A stretch of DNA of 64,000 nt from Micromonospora pisi (GTDB lineage: Bacteria > Actinomycetota > Actinomycetes > Mycobacteriales > Micromonosporaceae). Below, one piece after another: positions 43,726 through 52,598 of the stretch. The stretch is from the NCBI RefSeq assembly GCF_003633685.1, contig NZ_RBKT01000001.1:1984001-2048000 (forward strand). Direction: 5' to 3'. Each line of letters opens with the position of its first letter. The first letter of the stretch is position 1. The notes beneath the pieces were generated by a model. That model saw nothing but the letters and a program-made list of their open reading frames with translations. It did not search any database and was not told the origin of the DNA. Position numbers and translations under genes: made by a program.

Positions 43726-45504
43726 ATGCCGGTATCGGTCACCATGCCCCGGCTCGGCGAGAGCGTCACCGAGGGCACCGTCACGCGCTGGCTGAAGCAG
43801 GAGGGCGACCGGGTCGAGGTCGACGAGCCGCTGCTCGAGGTCTCGACCGACAAGGTCGACACCGAGATCCCCTCCCCCGCGGCCGGCGTGCTGAGCCGGA
43901 TCGTGGTGAGCGAGGACGAGACCGCAGAGGTCGGCAGCGAACTCGCCGTCATCGCCGGTGAGGGCGAGTCGGCTGGTGACAGCGGCCCGACCGAGCAGGC
44001 CGCCCCGCCCGCCCAGCAGGCCCCCGCCGAGCAGGAGCCGGTCGCCCAGGCACCGGCCCCGGAGCCGGCCGCGGCCGAGCCCACCCCGGCGGCGACCACG
44101 CCGGCCAGCGGCGGTGGCACCGTACTGAAGATGCCCGCGTTGGGCGAAAGCGTCACCGAGGGCACGGTCACCCGCTGGCTCAAGGCCGTCGGCGACACCG
44201 TCGAGGCCGACGAGCCGCTGCTCGAGGTCTCCACCGACAAGGTCGACACCGAGATCCCGTCGCCCGCCGCGGGCACCCTGTTGGAGATCAAGGTCGCCGA
44301 GGACGAGACCGCGGCGGTCGGCGCCGACCTCGCCGTGATCGGGACCGCCGGAGCGGCACCGGCCGCGACGCCGGCCCCCCAGGCAGCCCCGGCACCGGCG
44401 AAGGCCGCGCCGGCACCGGCCGCCGAGCCCGAGCCGGTCTCCGGTGCGTCGTACTCCGCCCCGGTGGCCGAGACCGAGCAGTCCGCCAAGCCGGTGCAGA
44501 CCGAGCGGGCGGCCCAGCCGGCCCCGGCGGCCCAGCGGACCCCGGCCCCGGCAGCCGCACCGACCGGCGACGAGGCGGGGTACGTCACCCCGCTGGTCCG
44601 CCGGCTCGCCAGCGACCAGGGCGTCGACCTGTCGACGGTGACCGGCACCGGTGTCGGTGGCCGGATCCGCAAGCAGGACGTGCTGGAGGCGGCGGAGAAG
44701 GCACGCGCCGCCGCGGCCCGTCCGGCGGCGGCTCCCGCCGCTGCCGCACCGAAGCCGGCGCCGGCCAAGGCCGAGCCGAGCCCGCTGCGGGGTCGTACCG
44801 AGAAGATGACCCGCACCCGGGCCACCATCGCCCGGCGCATGTTCGAGTCGCTGCAGAGTTCCGCGCAGCTCACCACCGTGGTCGAGGTGGACGTCACCAA
44901 GATCGCCCGGTTGCGCCAGCAGGCCAAGAACGACTTCGTGGCCAAGCACGGCGTCAAGCTCTCCTTCCTGCCCTTCTTCGCGCTCGCCGCGGTGGAGGCG
45001 CTGAAGACCTACCCGGTGGTGAACGCCTCGATCGACCTGGAGGCGGGCACCATCACGTACCCGGCGAGCGAGAACCTGGGCATCGCGGTCGACACCGAGA
45101 AGGGCCTGCTCGTACCGGTGATCAAGGAGGCCGGTGACCTGAACCTCGCCGGCCTGGCCCGGCGGATCGCGGACGTCGCGGAGCGGACCCGGACCAACAA
45201 GATCGGGCCGGACGAGATCTCCGGCGCCACCTTCACCATCACCAACACCGGCAGCCGGGGGGCGCTCTTCGACACCCCGATCGTGCCGGCGCCGCAGGCG
45301 GCCATCCTCGGCACCGGTGCGGTGGTCAAGCGGGCCGTCGTGGTGAACGACCCGGAGCTGGGCGAGATCATCGCGCCGCGCTCGATGGTCTACCTGGCCC
45401 TCTCCTACGACCACCGGCTGGTCGACGGCGCCGACGCGGCCCGTTTCCTGACCACGGTCAAGGAGCGGCTGGAAGCCGGTCACTTCGAGGCCGAACTGGC
45501 CTGA
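43726..45504 (+). CDS. sucB: Dihydrolipoamide acyltransferase (E2) with two lipoyl domains
   Basis: A 592-residue E2. Two near-identical lipoyl domains (about 1-80 and 132-208) carry the lipoylated lysines K43 and K172 (STDKVDTE), each followed by an Ala/Pro linker. A peripheral-subunit-binding domain ([14 protein letters not shown] to VLEAAEK) and the catalytic domain with [15 protein letters not shown] follow. Known actinobacterial homologues (DlaT, Rv2215) serve pyruvate dehydrogenase and detoxification, so the sucB name may be misleading. No E1 is next to it. The ATG at 43726 follows GGAG. Confidence 0.95.
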   Translation: MPVSVTMPRLGESVTEGTVTRWLKQEGDRVEVDEPLLEVSTDKVDTEIPSPAAGVLSRIVVSEDETAEVGSELAVIAGEGESAGDSGPTEQAAPPAQQAPAEQEPVAQAPAPEPAAAEPTPAATTPASGGGTVLKMPALGESVTEGTVTRWLKAVGDTVEADEPLLEVSTDKVDTEIPSPAAGTLLEIKVAEDETAAVGADLAVIGTAGAAPAATPAPQAAPAPAKAAPAPAAEPEPVSGASYSAPVAETEQSAKPVQTERAAQPAPAAQRTPAPAAAPTGDEAGYVTPLVRRLASDQGVDLSTVTGTGVGGRIRKQDVLEAAEKARAAAARPAAAPAAAAPKPAPAKAEPSPLRGRTEKMTRTRATIARRMFESLQSSAQLTTVVEVDVTKIARLRQQAKNDFVAKHGVKLSFLPFFALAAVEALKTYPVVNASIDLEAGTITYPASENLGIAVDTEKGLLVPVIKEAGDLNLAGLARRIADVAERTRTNKIGPDEISGATFTITNTGSRGALFDTPIVPAPQAAILGTGAVVKRAVVVNDPELGEIIAPRSMVYLALSYDHRLVDGADAARFLTTVKERLEAGHFEAELA

Positions 45505-45525
45505 CCGGCGCAGATACGCGCTAAC

Positions 45526-45559
45526 CGGGGACCGCGAGGCATCTGCCTCGCGGTCCCCG
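45526..45559 (+). terminator. Hairpin terminator after sucB
   Basis: A near-perfect 15-bp stem (from 45526, closing at 45559) with a short loop lies 21 bases after the stop, with a short T run downstream. Confidence 0.85.
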
Positions 45560-45726
45560 ACGCTTTCCCCAGCCCCTTTCCCCGACGCGAACCCGCGACG
45601 CCTCCCCCGATCCCCGTGACAGACCGGCGCGGACGGAGCGGGTGGCGAGGGCGCCGACGGGCACCTGCCGGTGTCGGGGATACACCGTCCGGCACGGCGT
45701 GCCGCACCCTCTGCCAGGATGGACCG

Positions 45727-46626
45727 ATGCGGATCCTTGCCGCCGGTGCGTCCGGCTTCCTCGGCAGTCGACTCGTCGACCGGTTGCGGGCCGAGGGCCA
45801 CGAGGTGGTCCAACTGGTACGGCGACCGGCAGCCCACGCCAGCCAGGTCCAGTGGGACCCGGCCGCCGGGCAGCTCGACCCGTCGGTGCTCGCCAGCACC
45901 GACGCGGTGGTCAACCTGGCCGGTGCCGGAGTCGGAGACCGCCGGTGGAACGACCGGTACCGCGAGCTGTTGCGGACCAGCCGGGTGGACACCACCCGTA
46001 CGCTCGCCGAATCGATCGCCGCGCTGCCGGCGGCGGACCGACCGGGGGTGCTGCTGAACGCCTCCGCCATCGGCTGGTACGGCGACACCGGCGATCGTGT
46101 GGTGACCGAGGAGTCGCCCGCCGGTGAGGGCTTCCTCGCCGACATGTGCCGGGTCTGGGAGGCGGCGACCGGACCGGCGGAGAACGCGGGCGTACGGGTG
46201 GTCCGCCTGCGTACGGGTTACGTGCTGCACCGCGACGCCGGTTTCCTGAAGCCGCAGCTGCTGCCGTTCCGGCTCGGCATCGGCGGGCCACTGGCCGGGG
46301 GCCGACAGTGGATGCCCTGGATCTCACTCGCCGACTGGCTCGCCGCCGTGGAGCTCCTGCTCGCCCGCGACGACGTCGCCGGGTCGGTCAACGTGGTCGG
46401 CCCGGAGCCGGTGACGAACGCCGAGTTCACCCGCGAACTCGGGGCGGCGCTACACCGGCCGGCGGTGCTGCCCGTCCCCAGCTTCGCCCTGCGGATCCTG
46501 CTCGGCGGACTGGCCGTCGAGGCGCTCACCAGCGCCCGGGTACGGCCCGGAGTGCTGCCTCGAACCGGTTTCACCTACCAGCACCCGGATCTGCGTTCCG
46601 CCCTGCACGCCGCCCTCCACACCTGA
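45727..46626 (+). CDS. TIGR01777-family epimerase-like protein (SDR39U1 type)
   Basis: A 299-residue extended short-chain dehydrogenase-like protein with the N-terminal nucleotide motif GASGFLGSRL, the segment LNASAIGWYGDTGDRVV, a GGRQWMPWISLADW region and a C-terminal substrate domain. Known as DUF1731/SDR39U1 proteins of uncertain substrate. Rv2216 has the same position after dlaT. The ATG at 45727 is preceded by AGGA. Possible role in lipoate or fatty acid metabolism is only suggested by context. Confidence 0.88.
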   Translation: MRILAAGASGFLGSRLVDRLRAEGHEVVQLVRRPAAHASQVQWDPAAGQLDPSVLASTDAVVNLAGAGVGDRRWNDRYRELLRTSRVDTTRTLAESIAALPAADRPGVLLNASAIGWYGDTGDRVVTEESPAGEGFLADMCRVWEAATGPAENAGVRVVRLRTGYVLHRDAGFLKPQLLPFRLGIGGPLAGGRQWMPWISLADWLAAVELLLARDDVAGSVNVVGPEPVTNAEFTRELGAALHRPAVLPVPSFALRILLGGLAVEALTSARVRPGVLPRTGFTYQHPDLRSALHAALHT

Positions 46627-46634
46627 GCTACGGG

Positions 46635-46687
46635 GTAAGGAAGGGCCCCTTATTAACGCATAGCGTTAATAAGGGGCCCTTCCTTAC
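46635..46687. repeat. GGAAGGGGCCC palindrome, copy D (short-loop subfamily)
   Basis: Perfect 25-base arms (46635-46659 and 46663-46687) with loop ATA. It starts 8 bases after the upstream stop, between convergent genes. The inner arm reads CTTATTAACGC, against CTTGTTAACGC in copies E and F, with the matching change on the other arm. Confidence 0.97.
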
Positions 46688-46745
46688 CTGCGGGGGGCGC
46701 TGGACGGTGACGGCTGGCGCTGGCTCGCGGCGGCAGGCGGCGCGG

Positions 46746-48203
46746 TCAGCAGCCGATCACCCAGTAGTTCGGGCCGGTCTGCTTCAGGGCCGAGGTGTAG
46801 AAGGTGTTGTAGAGGCCCATCCGCTGGTCGGAGCCGTTGGCGTAGGCGTATCCGCCGGACTGGTAGGCACGACCGGCCTGGACGTGCGCGTAGTTGGTCG
46901 CGGTGACGCAGACCGGGGCCGTACCACCGCCGGTGGTGGTGGCGGAGACGGTGGCGGAGCGGGCGCTCTCGGTGCCGGCCGAGTTCACCGCGCTGACCGC
47001 GTACGAGTAGCTGGTCGCGGCGGTGAGGCCGGAGTCGGTGTAGCCGGTGGCGGCGGCCGCCGTCGACGTGACCCGGGTGCCGTTGCGGTAGACGTGGTAC
47101 CCGCTGGCCCCGCTCGCCGCCGCCCAGCTCAGCGACACGGAACTGGCGGTGGTGCCGGTGACGGCGAGGCCGGTCGGGGTGGCGGGAGCACCCGGCTCAC
47201 CCGGGTTGCCCGGTCCGCCGGAGCCGCCGTCCAGGCCGAAGAAGAGCGCGTCGCGGTACGCCGAGCAGATGGTGTCCAGGAAGTACGCGGCGGCGGTGCC
47301 GCACTGGTCGGTGCCGGTGCCCGGGTCGACCGGGGTGCCGTGGCCCATGTTGGCGACCTGGTAGAGCCGGACGGCGTCGTTGCCGTACACCTCGAGGGTG
47401 GTGCCGGCGGGCAGCGAGGAGGTGCTGGTCGGGGTCTGCGACACGCCGGCCACGTTGGTGAACTGGTCCCGCAGTTCGGTGCCGTTGGCGGGCACCACGA
47501 CGGCGTCCGAGCGGCCGTGCCAGATCGACACCCGGGGGCGCGGGCCGGTGTAACCGGAGTGGCCGGCGCGCACCAGGTCACCCCACTGCTGCGGGGTCTT
47601 GCTCACCGTCGAGTACATGCAGGTGTAGGCGTTGACCTGCGAGGTGGCGCAACGGTACGGCAGCCCGGCGACGATCGAGCCGGCGGCGAAGACGTCGGGG
47701 TAGGTGGCGAGCATGGCGGCGCTCATCGCCCCACCGGCGGAGAGCCCGGTGACGAAGACCCGGTCGGCGTCGGTGCCGTAGTTGGCGACCGAGTAGTCGA
47801 TCATCTGCTTGATCGAGGCCGGCTCACCCTGGCCCCGGCTGGTGTCGCCGGTCAGGAACCAGTTGAAGCAGGCGTTGGCGGCGTTGGCGGCGCTGGTCTG
47901 CGGGAAGACGACCGCGAACTTCCACTGGTCGGCGAACTTCTTCCAGCCGGAGTTGGTGTAGTACGCGTTCGCGTCCTGGGTGCAGCCGTGCAACGCGACC
48001 ACCAGGGGCGCGTTCGACGGTAGGCCATCCGGGCGGTAGGCGTACATGCTGAGGTTGCCGGGGTTGCTGCCGAAGCCGGTGACCTGGGTGAGGCTGGCGG
48101 CCTGGGCGGGAGCGGCACCGGTGAGGACCGCCGCGGCGATGAGCACGGGTACGGCGGCGGCGCGGGCGATCCGGGCGAGTAGTGCGGGTGGGCGGCGGCG
48201 CAC
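46746..48203 (-). CDS. Secreted PHA depolymerase-like esterase with a fibronectin III domain
   Basis: A 485-residue secreted protein. A signal peptide (to about residue 36, ...GAAPAQA) is followed by an alpha/beta-hydrolase domain with lipase box GLSAGG (S155) and an early oxyanion segment LHGCTQDANAYY. The expected Asp and His lie near SIWHGRSDAVV and ANMGHGTP. A Gly/Pro linker, a fibronectin type III domain (about 350-430) and a C-terminal domain with NYAHVQAGRAYQSGG complete it, as in short-chain PHA depolymerases and feruloyl esterases. The GTG at 48203 follows AGGAG. Confidence 0.9.
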   Translation of the reverse strand: MRRRPPALLARIARAAAVPVLIAAAVLTGAAPAQAASLTQVTGFGSNPGNLSMYAYRPDGLPSNAPLVVALHGCTQDANAYYTNSGWKKFADQWKFAVVFPQTSAANAANACFNWFLTGDTSRGQGEPASIKQMIDYSVANYGTDADRVFVTGLSAGGAMSAAMLATYPDVFAAGSIVAGLPYRCATSQVNAYTCMYSTVSKTPQQWGDLVRAGHSGYTGPRPRVSIWHGRSDAVVVPANGTELRDQFTNVAGVSQTPTSTSSLPAGTTLEVYGNDAVRLYQVANMGHGTPVDPGTGTDQCGTAAAYFLDTICSAYRDALFFGLDGGSGGPGNPGEPGAPATPTGLAVTGTTASSVSLSWAAASGASGYHVYRNGTRVTSTAAAATGYTDSGLTAATSYSYAVSAVNSAGTESARSATVSATTTGGGTAPVCVTATNYAHVQAGRAYQSGGYAYANGSDQRMGLYNTFYTSALKQTGPNYWVIGC

Positions 48204-48338
48204 GGGCGTTCTCCTGACGAGGAAGTTGTGAACTGGGTCACCCCCGAGTTGCCGCGACGTTACGTCCGCATGACAGCGCACTGACATGGTTGACACTCAC
48301 ATATTCACCTGTGCCGCCATGTGCCCTCGTCGCCCCGC

Positions 48339-48395
48339 ATGTAAGGAAGGGCCCCTTGTTAACGCTATGCGTTAACAAGGGGCCCTTCCTTACAT
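48339..48395. repeat. GGAAGGGGCCC palindrome, copy E (short-loop subfamily)
   Basis: Perfect 27-base arms (48339-48365 and 48369-48395) with loop TAT, so the copy is inverted relative to D and F. It ends one base short of the SCO5389-family stop and separates that gene from the depolymerase gene downstream. Confidence 0.97.
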
Positions 48396-48396
48396 C

Positions 48397-48789
48397 TCAG
48401 CAGTCGCGCAGGGCGGGGGACTGGTTGCGGATCTGGGCGAGCGGGGAGATGAACCGCTGGTAGGTCTCGCCACCGACCGCACCGAGCTTGAACGCCGCCA
48501 CCCGGTGGCAGTTCTGGAAGGCCAGTTTCACGCCGAAGTGGCGCTCCAGCCCGCCCCGGATGGCGTCACTGGCCAGCGCGCGCAGCAACTGCCCACGCTC
48601 GGCCTCGCTCGGCGGCGGCACCGAGTGGTCGGCGAACTCGGCGGCGGTCTCCGCCGACCGGGCGGCGACGTCGGAGACGATCGTCCAGGCGTACGGCAAC
48701 GACGTCCGGACACACTCGACGAACTCGGCGTCGTCGACCTGACCGGCCTCGGCCCGCTCCAGCAGCGCGGCGGAAACGTCAAGGGACAT
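48397..48789 (-). CDS. SCO5389 family protein
   Basis: A 130-residue soluble protein of an actinobacterial family of unknown function. Conserved segments are MSLDVSAALLERAEAGQVDDAEFVECVR, VPPPSEAERGQLLRALASDAIRG, LERHFGVKLAFQNCHR and the end NQSPALRDC. Two conserved cysteines (NCHR and the C-terminal C130) could be functional. The ATG at 48789 follows AGGAGA. It lies 89 bases downstream of a MinD/CooC-like ATPase on the same strand, and both families probably work together. Confidence 0.85.
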   Translation of the reverse strand: MSLDVSAALLERAEAGQVDDAEFVECVRTSLPYAWTIVSDVAARSAETAAEFADHSVPPPSEAERGQLLRALASDAIRGGLERHFGVKLAFQNCHRVAAFKLGAVGGETYQRFISPLAQIRNQSPALRDC

Positions 48790-48801
48790 GTTCTCTCCTT
48801 C

Positions 48802-48840
48802 TGGTACGGATGGCTGGTACGGATGGCTGGTACGGATGGT
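48802..48840. repeat. Three tandem 13-base repeats upstream of the SCO5389-family gene
   Basis: Three copies of TGGTACGGATGGC (last base changed in the third), with a partial fourth at 48852-48860, fill most of the gap between the ATPase gene and the SCO5389-family ribosome site. Copy number may vary. Confidence 0.85.
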
Positions 48841-48878
48841 TTCCCTGGTTCTGGTACGGGTGCTTCTTGTTCGCGTAC

Positions 48879-49850
48879 TCAGGCGTGATCCGCGAGGTCG
48901 ACCGCGGTCGGGCCGAGCACGAACTCCGGGTCGACCTGGCCGGCGAGGTCCTCGCCGACCCGGTCGTTGGCCCAGGCGGTCGCGTTGCGCAGGTGGAACT
49001 CGACCGCTTGCCGGGTGTAGGCGGCCCAGTCCTTGGCCGTGGCGTCGACGGTGGCGCGCATCAGGTCGAGCGCGTTCCGGTTCGCCGGCTCCAGGGCGGT
49101 GATCGGTTGCGGCACGCCCCGCTCGGCGGCCTTGACGTACGACGACCGCCCGATCCAGGTGAGCAGGTCGTCGCCGACGTGTTCGGTGAGGAACTCGACG
49201 TCGGAGGCGTCGTCGACCTTGTTGCCGACCACCCGCACGCGTACGCCGTACTCGCGGGCGTGGCCGACGTACTGGCGGTAGACGCCGATGCTGCGCAGGG
49301 TCGGCTCGCAGACCAGGAAGGTGGTGTCGAAGCGGGTGAACAGGCCGGAGGCGAAGGAGTCGGCGCCGGCGGTCATGTCGACCACGACGTACTCGCCTAC
49401 ACCGTCGACCAGGTGGTTGAGGAGCAGTTCCACGGCTCCGACCTTGGAGTGGTAGCAGGCGACGCCGAGGTCTTCGGTGGCGAACGGTCCGGTCACCGCG
49501 AGCCGGATGCCGCCGATCTCGCGTACCAGGCTGTCGTAGAGCGGGTTGGCGCCGTCGACCCGGAGCAGCCGGGAGCCGCGCCCCGGTGGGGTGGTCTTGA
49601 CCATCGCGGCGGCGGAGGAGATGCGCGGGTTGTCGCCCCGCAGGTACTCCTTGATTTCCCCGAGTTGGTCGCCGAGTGCCGGCAGCAGCACCGCCTCGTG
49701 CTCGGTCGCGCCGAGCGCGGCGGCCAGGTGTTGGTTGATGTCCGCGTCGATGGCGAGCAGCGGCGCCGTCGTGGCGGCGAGGTGACGGGCGAAGAGCGCG
49801 GCGAGAGTCGTCTTGCCGCTGCCTCCCTTGCCGACAAAAGAAATCTTCAC
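48879..49850 (-). CDS. MinD/CooC/ArsA-like P-loop ATPase
   Basis: A 323-residue ATPase of the deviant Walker A class (KGGSGKTT, K8 and K13), with IDADINQHLAAALG after the A strand and VVVDMTAGADSF as the switch region. CooC-type relatives insert metals into enzymes; others act in nucleoid or septum positioning. The C-x-C metal site typical of CooC dimers was not found. The GTG at 49850 is used. A Fur/Zur-like palindrome lies 43 bases upstream. Together these hint at a metal-linked role. Confidence 0.88.
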   Translation of the reverse strand: MKISFVGKGGSGKTTLAALFARHLAATTAPLLAIDADINQHLAAALGATEHEAVLLPALGDQLGEIKEYLRGDNPRISSAAAMVKTTPPGRGSRLLRVDGANPLYDSLVREIGGIRLAVTGPFATEDLGVACYHSKVGAVELLLNHLVDGVGEYVVVDMTAGADSFASGLFTRFDTTFLVCEPTLRSIGVYRQYVGHAREYGVRVRVVGNKVDDASDVEFLTEHVGDDLLTWIGRSSYVKAAERGVPQPITALEPANRNALDLMRATVDATAKDWAAYTRQAVEFHLRNATAWANDRVGEDLAGQVDPEFVLGPTAVDLADHA

Positions 49851-49892
49851 GAGACGGGACCCTTCCAGCGCATGACCAGGTTTCAAATGAAT

Positions 49893-49907
49893 TGATAGTC
49901 ATTTTCA
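49893..49907 (-). promoter_or_regulatory. Candidate Fur/Zur-family binding site
   Basis: The sequence TGATAGTCATTTTCA (reverse TGAAAATGACTATCA) forms a 7-1-7 palindrome with five of seven pairs matched. It is very close to the actinobacterial Zur consensus TGAAAATGATTTTCA, recalled from literature. It sits in an AT-rich island between the divergent ATPase gene (43 bases away) and the membrane protein gene (55 bases away). Confidence 0.55.
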
Positions 49908-49961
49908 GTAACGACGTCAAGGCTAGACGGCACACGGGCGTGTCGGGCGAAAATTGGTAAC

Positions 49962-51824
49962 GTGCCGCCCGTGCCGATCTCCTCGTCCCTGGTCGCCGGG
50001 CCGACGCCGACGGAATCCGACCCGCCCCGCCGCCCCGCCGGGCCCCTCCGCGACCGCCTCGGGCGGCGGGCCGACCTGCTCGCCGTCGTCACGGCGGTGG
50101 CACTCGCGGTCTGGGTCACCAGCGGCCTCTGGGCCGACCCCGGAGGCCGGGCCATCACGGTCAACTCCAGCGACCAGGCCCTCTTCGAGTGGCTGCTCGC
50201 CTACGGCGCACACGCGCTGACGCACGGCAGCGACCCGTTCTTCACCACGTTGCTCAACGTCCCGGACGGGGTCAACCTCGCGGTCAACACCTCGATCACC
50301 GTGTACGCCGTGGTCTTCGCGCCGCTGACGTACCTGATCGGACCGCCGACGACCTTCCTCGTCATCCTCACGCTCAACCTGGCCGCCACCGCGCTGGCCT
50401 GGTACTGGCTGCTCTCCCGCCACCTGGTGCGGCACCGGGCGGCGGCGCTGGTCGGCGGCCTGTTCATCGGCTTCGCGCCGGGCATGGTCTCGCACGCCAA
50501 CGCGCACCTGAACTGGACCGCCGGCTGGCTGGTGCCACTACTGCTCTGGCGGGTGCTCCGGTTACGCGAACCCGGCCGCTGGACGCGCAACGGCGTGATC
50601 CTCGGCGTACTGGTCGCGGTGACCTTCTCGATCGCCGCCGAGGCCCTCTTCTTCACCGCCCTGGCCTGCGCGTTGTGGCTCGGCACCTGGTCGCTGGACC
50701 GGAGCCACCGCAGCGAGGCGCGGGCGGCCCTGCCCACCTTCGTACGCGCGCTCGCGGTGACCGGAGCGGTGGCGTTCGCCCTGCTGTCGTACCCCCTGTG
50801 GTTGCACTTCCTCGGCCCGCAGCGTTACCACGGCACCGGCTTCGACCCCCGGATCCACGCCGAGGACATCCTCGCCTTCGGCGCCTTCCCGCAACGCTCA
50901 CTGGCTGGTGTGGCCGGGCTGGACAGCTCGCTCGCACCGAACCCGACCGAGGAGAACTCGTTCTTCGGGCTACCGCTGCTGATCCTCGCGGCGCTCTGCC
51001 TGGTGCTGCTCTGGCGGGCCGAGCCGGCCCGGCGCGCGACCGTACGCGCCCTCGCGGTTACCGCCGTGGTCTTCGCCGTCCTCTCCTGGGGGCCACGGAT
51101 CAAGATCGACGGGCACATCGTCGACTTCCCGCTCCCGTACGCGCTCCTGGGCAAACTGCCGGTCTTCGACGCGGCCCTACCGTCACGGCTCGCCCTGGTG
51201 GTGGCGCCGGTGATCGGTCTGCTGCTGGCCTACACCCTGGAACACCTGGCCGAACTACGGCCCAGTCGCCGGACCAGGATCGGCTGGACCGTCGGCTTCG
51301 CCGTCGCCCTGCTGCCACTGGTGCCGGTGAGCCTGCTCACCGTCGAGCGGGAACCGGTGCCCGACTTCATCACCTCCGGCACCTGGCGCGAGTACGTCTC
51401 CCCCGGCGGCGTCCTCACCCCGCTGCCGTTGACCCTCGACGTGACGCCCGACGGGCAGCGCTGGCAGGCGTACGCCCTCGCCCACCGGCAGGGCGAGTTC
51501 GCCCTCCCGTCCGGCTTCTTCCTCGGCCCCGGCGGCCCGGACGGGCGGGGCCGGATCGGTCCGGTGCCCCGGGCCACCGACGCGCTGCTGGCGGCGGTCG
51601 CCGAGACCGGTCAGGTACCGGTGATCACCGACGCCGACCGGGCCACCGCCCGCGCCGACCTGCGGCACTGGCGGGTCGAGGTGGTGGTGCTCGCCGACCG
51701 GGTGCACGGCGCCAAGTTCCCCGTACACGTCGACGCGCTCCGCCAGGCCGCCACCGAACTCCTCGGCCCACCGCAGCGGGTGGACGACGTCTGGCTCTGG
51801 CGCATCCCGCCCACCGTCTCGTGA
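49962..51824 (+). CDS. Polytopic membrane protein, possible GT-C glycosyltransferase
   Basis: A 620-residue protein with 9-11 hydrophobic helices and a soluble C-terminal domain of about 150 residues (from [20 protein letters not shown]). The topology and the segment [19 protein letters not shown] after the first helix resemble GT-C-type polyprenyl-dependent glycosyltransferases, but no DxD-like motif could be fixed. Starts are possible at GTG 49962 and 49971. Function unproven. Confidence 0.75.
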   Translation: MPPVPISSSLVAGPTPTESDPPRRPAGPLRDRLGRRADLLAVVTAVALAVWVTSGLWADPGGRAITVNSSDQALFEWLLAYGAHALTHGSDPFFTTLLNVPDGVNLAVNTSITVYAVVFAPLTYLIGPPTTFLVILTLNLAATALAWYWLLSRHLVRHRAAALVGGLFIGFAPGMVSHANAHLNWTAGWLVPLLLWRVLRLREPGRWTRNGVILGVLVAVTFSIAAEALFFTALACALWLGTWSLDRSHRSEARAALPTFVRALAVTGAVAFALLSYPLWLHFLGPQRYHGTGFDPRIHAEDILAFGAFPQRSLAGVAGLDSSLAPNPTEENSFFGLPLLILAALCLVLLWRAEPARRATVRALAVTAVVFAVLSWGPRIKIDGHIVDFPLPYALLGKLPVFDAALPSRLALVVAPVIGLLLAYTLEHLAELRPSRRTRIGWTVGFAVALLPLVPVSLLTVEREPVPDFITSGTWREYVSPGGVLTPLPLTLDVTPDGQRWQAYALAHRQGEFALPSGFFLGPGGPDGRGRIGPVPRATDALLAAVAETGQVPVITDADRATARADLRHWRVEVVVLADRVHGAKFPVHVDALRQAATELLGPPQRVDDVWLWRIPPTVS

Positions 51825-51891
51825 GCGCTGCCGACCGTCGGTGAGCATGGTCACCGGGGTCGGTATGCCTCACCGGGACTACTCTGGGGGC

Positions 51892-52530
51892 GTGACCAGC
51901 ACTATTTCCGGCCTGAAGACCGTCCAGCTCGGCGAGATCGAGTACCTGGCCGCCTGGGACGAACAGCGCCGTCTGCACGAGGCGGTGGTCGCCGGCGAGC
52001 AGCCGGACACCGTCCTGCTTCTGGAGCACCCGAGCGTCTACACCGCGGGCAAGCGCACCGAGCCGGCCGACCGGCCGATCGACGGCACGCCGGTGGTGGA
52101 CGTGGACCGGGGCGGCAAGCTGACCTGGCACGGCCCGGGGCAGCTCGTCGGCTACCCGATCATCAAGCTGCCGGACCCGGTGGACGTGGTCGCGTACGTC
52201 CGGCGCACCGAGGAGATGCTGATGGAGGTCTGCGCCGAGGTGGGACTCACCACGGTGCAGATCGAGGGGCGCAGCGGGGTCTGGGTGCCGCAGGACGAGC
52301 GCGGACCGGCGCGTAAGGTCGCCGCGCTCGGCATCCGGGTGGCGCGCGGGGTGACCCTGCACGGCTTCTCCATCAACTGCGACTGTGACCTGGCCGCCTT
52401 CGACCAGATCGTGCCGTGCGGCATCCGCGACGCCGGGGTCACCTCGCTCACCGCCGAACTCGGCCGCCGGGTCACCGTGGCCGAGGTGCTGCCGCTGGTC
52501 GAGCGCCGGCTCACCACCCTGCTCGGCTGA
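51892..52530 (+). CDS. lipB: Lipoyl(octanoyl) transferase
   Basis: A 212-residue enzyme that moves octanoate from acyl carrier protein to lipoyl domains. The key segments [26 protein letters not shown] (catalytic lysine) and IVPCGI (catalytic cysteine) are present. The GTG at 51892 matches the usual family start; in-frame upstream codons (ATG at 51865) allow a longer form. Convergent with aspS across palindrome F. Homologue Rv2217. Confidence 0.94.
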   Translation: MTSTISGLKTVQLGEIEYLAAWDEQRRLHEAVVAGEQPDTVLLLEHPSVYTAGKRTEPADRPIDGTPVVDVDRGGKLTWHGPGQLVGYPIIKLPDPVDVVAYVRRTEEMLMEVCAEVGLTTVQIEGRSGVWVPQDERGPARKVAALGIRVARGVTLHGFSINCDCDLAAFDQIVPCGIRDAGVTSLTAELGRRVTVAEVLPLVERRLTTLLG

Positions 52531-52541
52531 ACCACTCCCCC

Positions 52542-52598
52542 GCGTAAGGAAGGGCCCCTTGTTAACGCATAGCGTTAACAAGGGGCCCTTCCTTACGC
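52542..52598. repeat. GGAAGGGGCCC palindrome, copy F (short-loop subfamily)
   Basis: Perfect 27-base arms (52542-52568 and 52572-52598) with loop ATA. It ends on the base directly before the aspS stop codon and begins 11 bases after the lipB stop. Confidence 0.97.

Noticed and set aside
46146-48023. Plus-strand ORF of 625 codons across palindrome D
   Set aside because: It contains GKGPLLTH/NKGPFLT-type residues produced by reading the repeat, and overlaps the secreted esterase; similar peptides appear wherever the repeat is read.
48397-49935. A 512-codon minus-strand reading that joins the ATPase region with the SCO5389 gene
   Set aside because: It reads the ATPase gene out of frame; the two true genes have separate starts with good ribosome sites.
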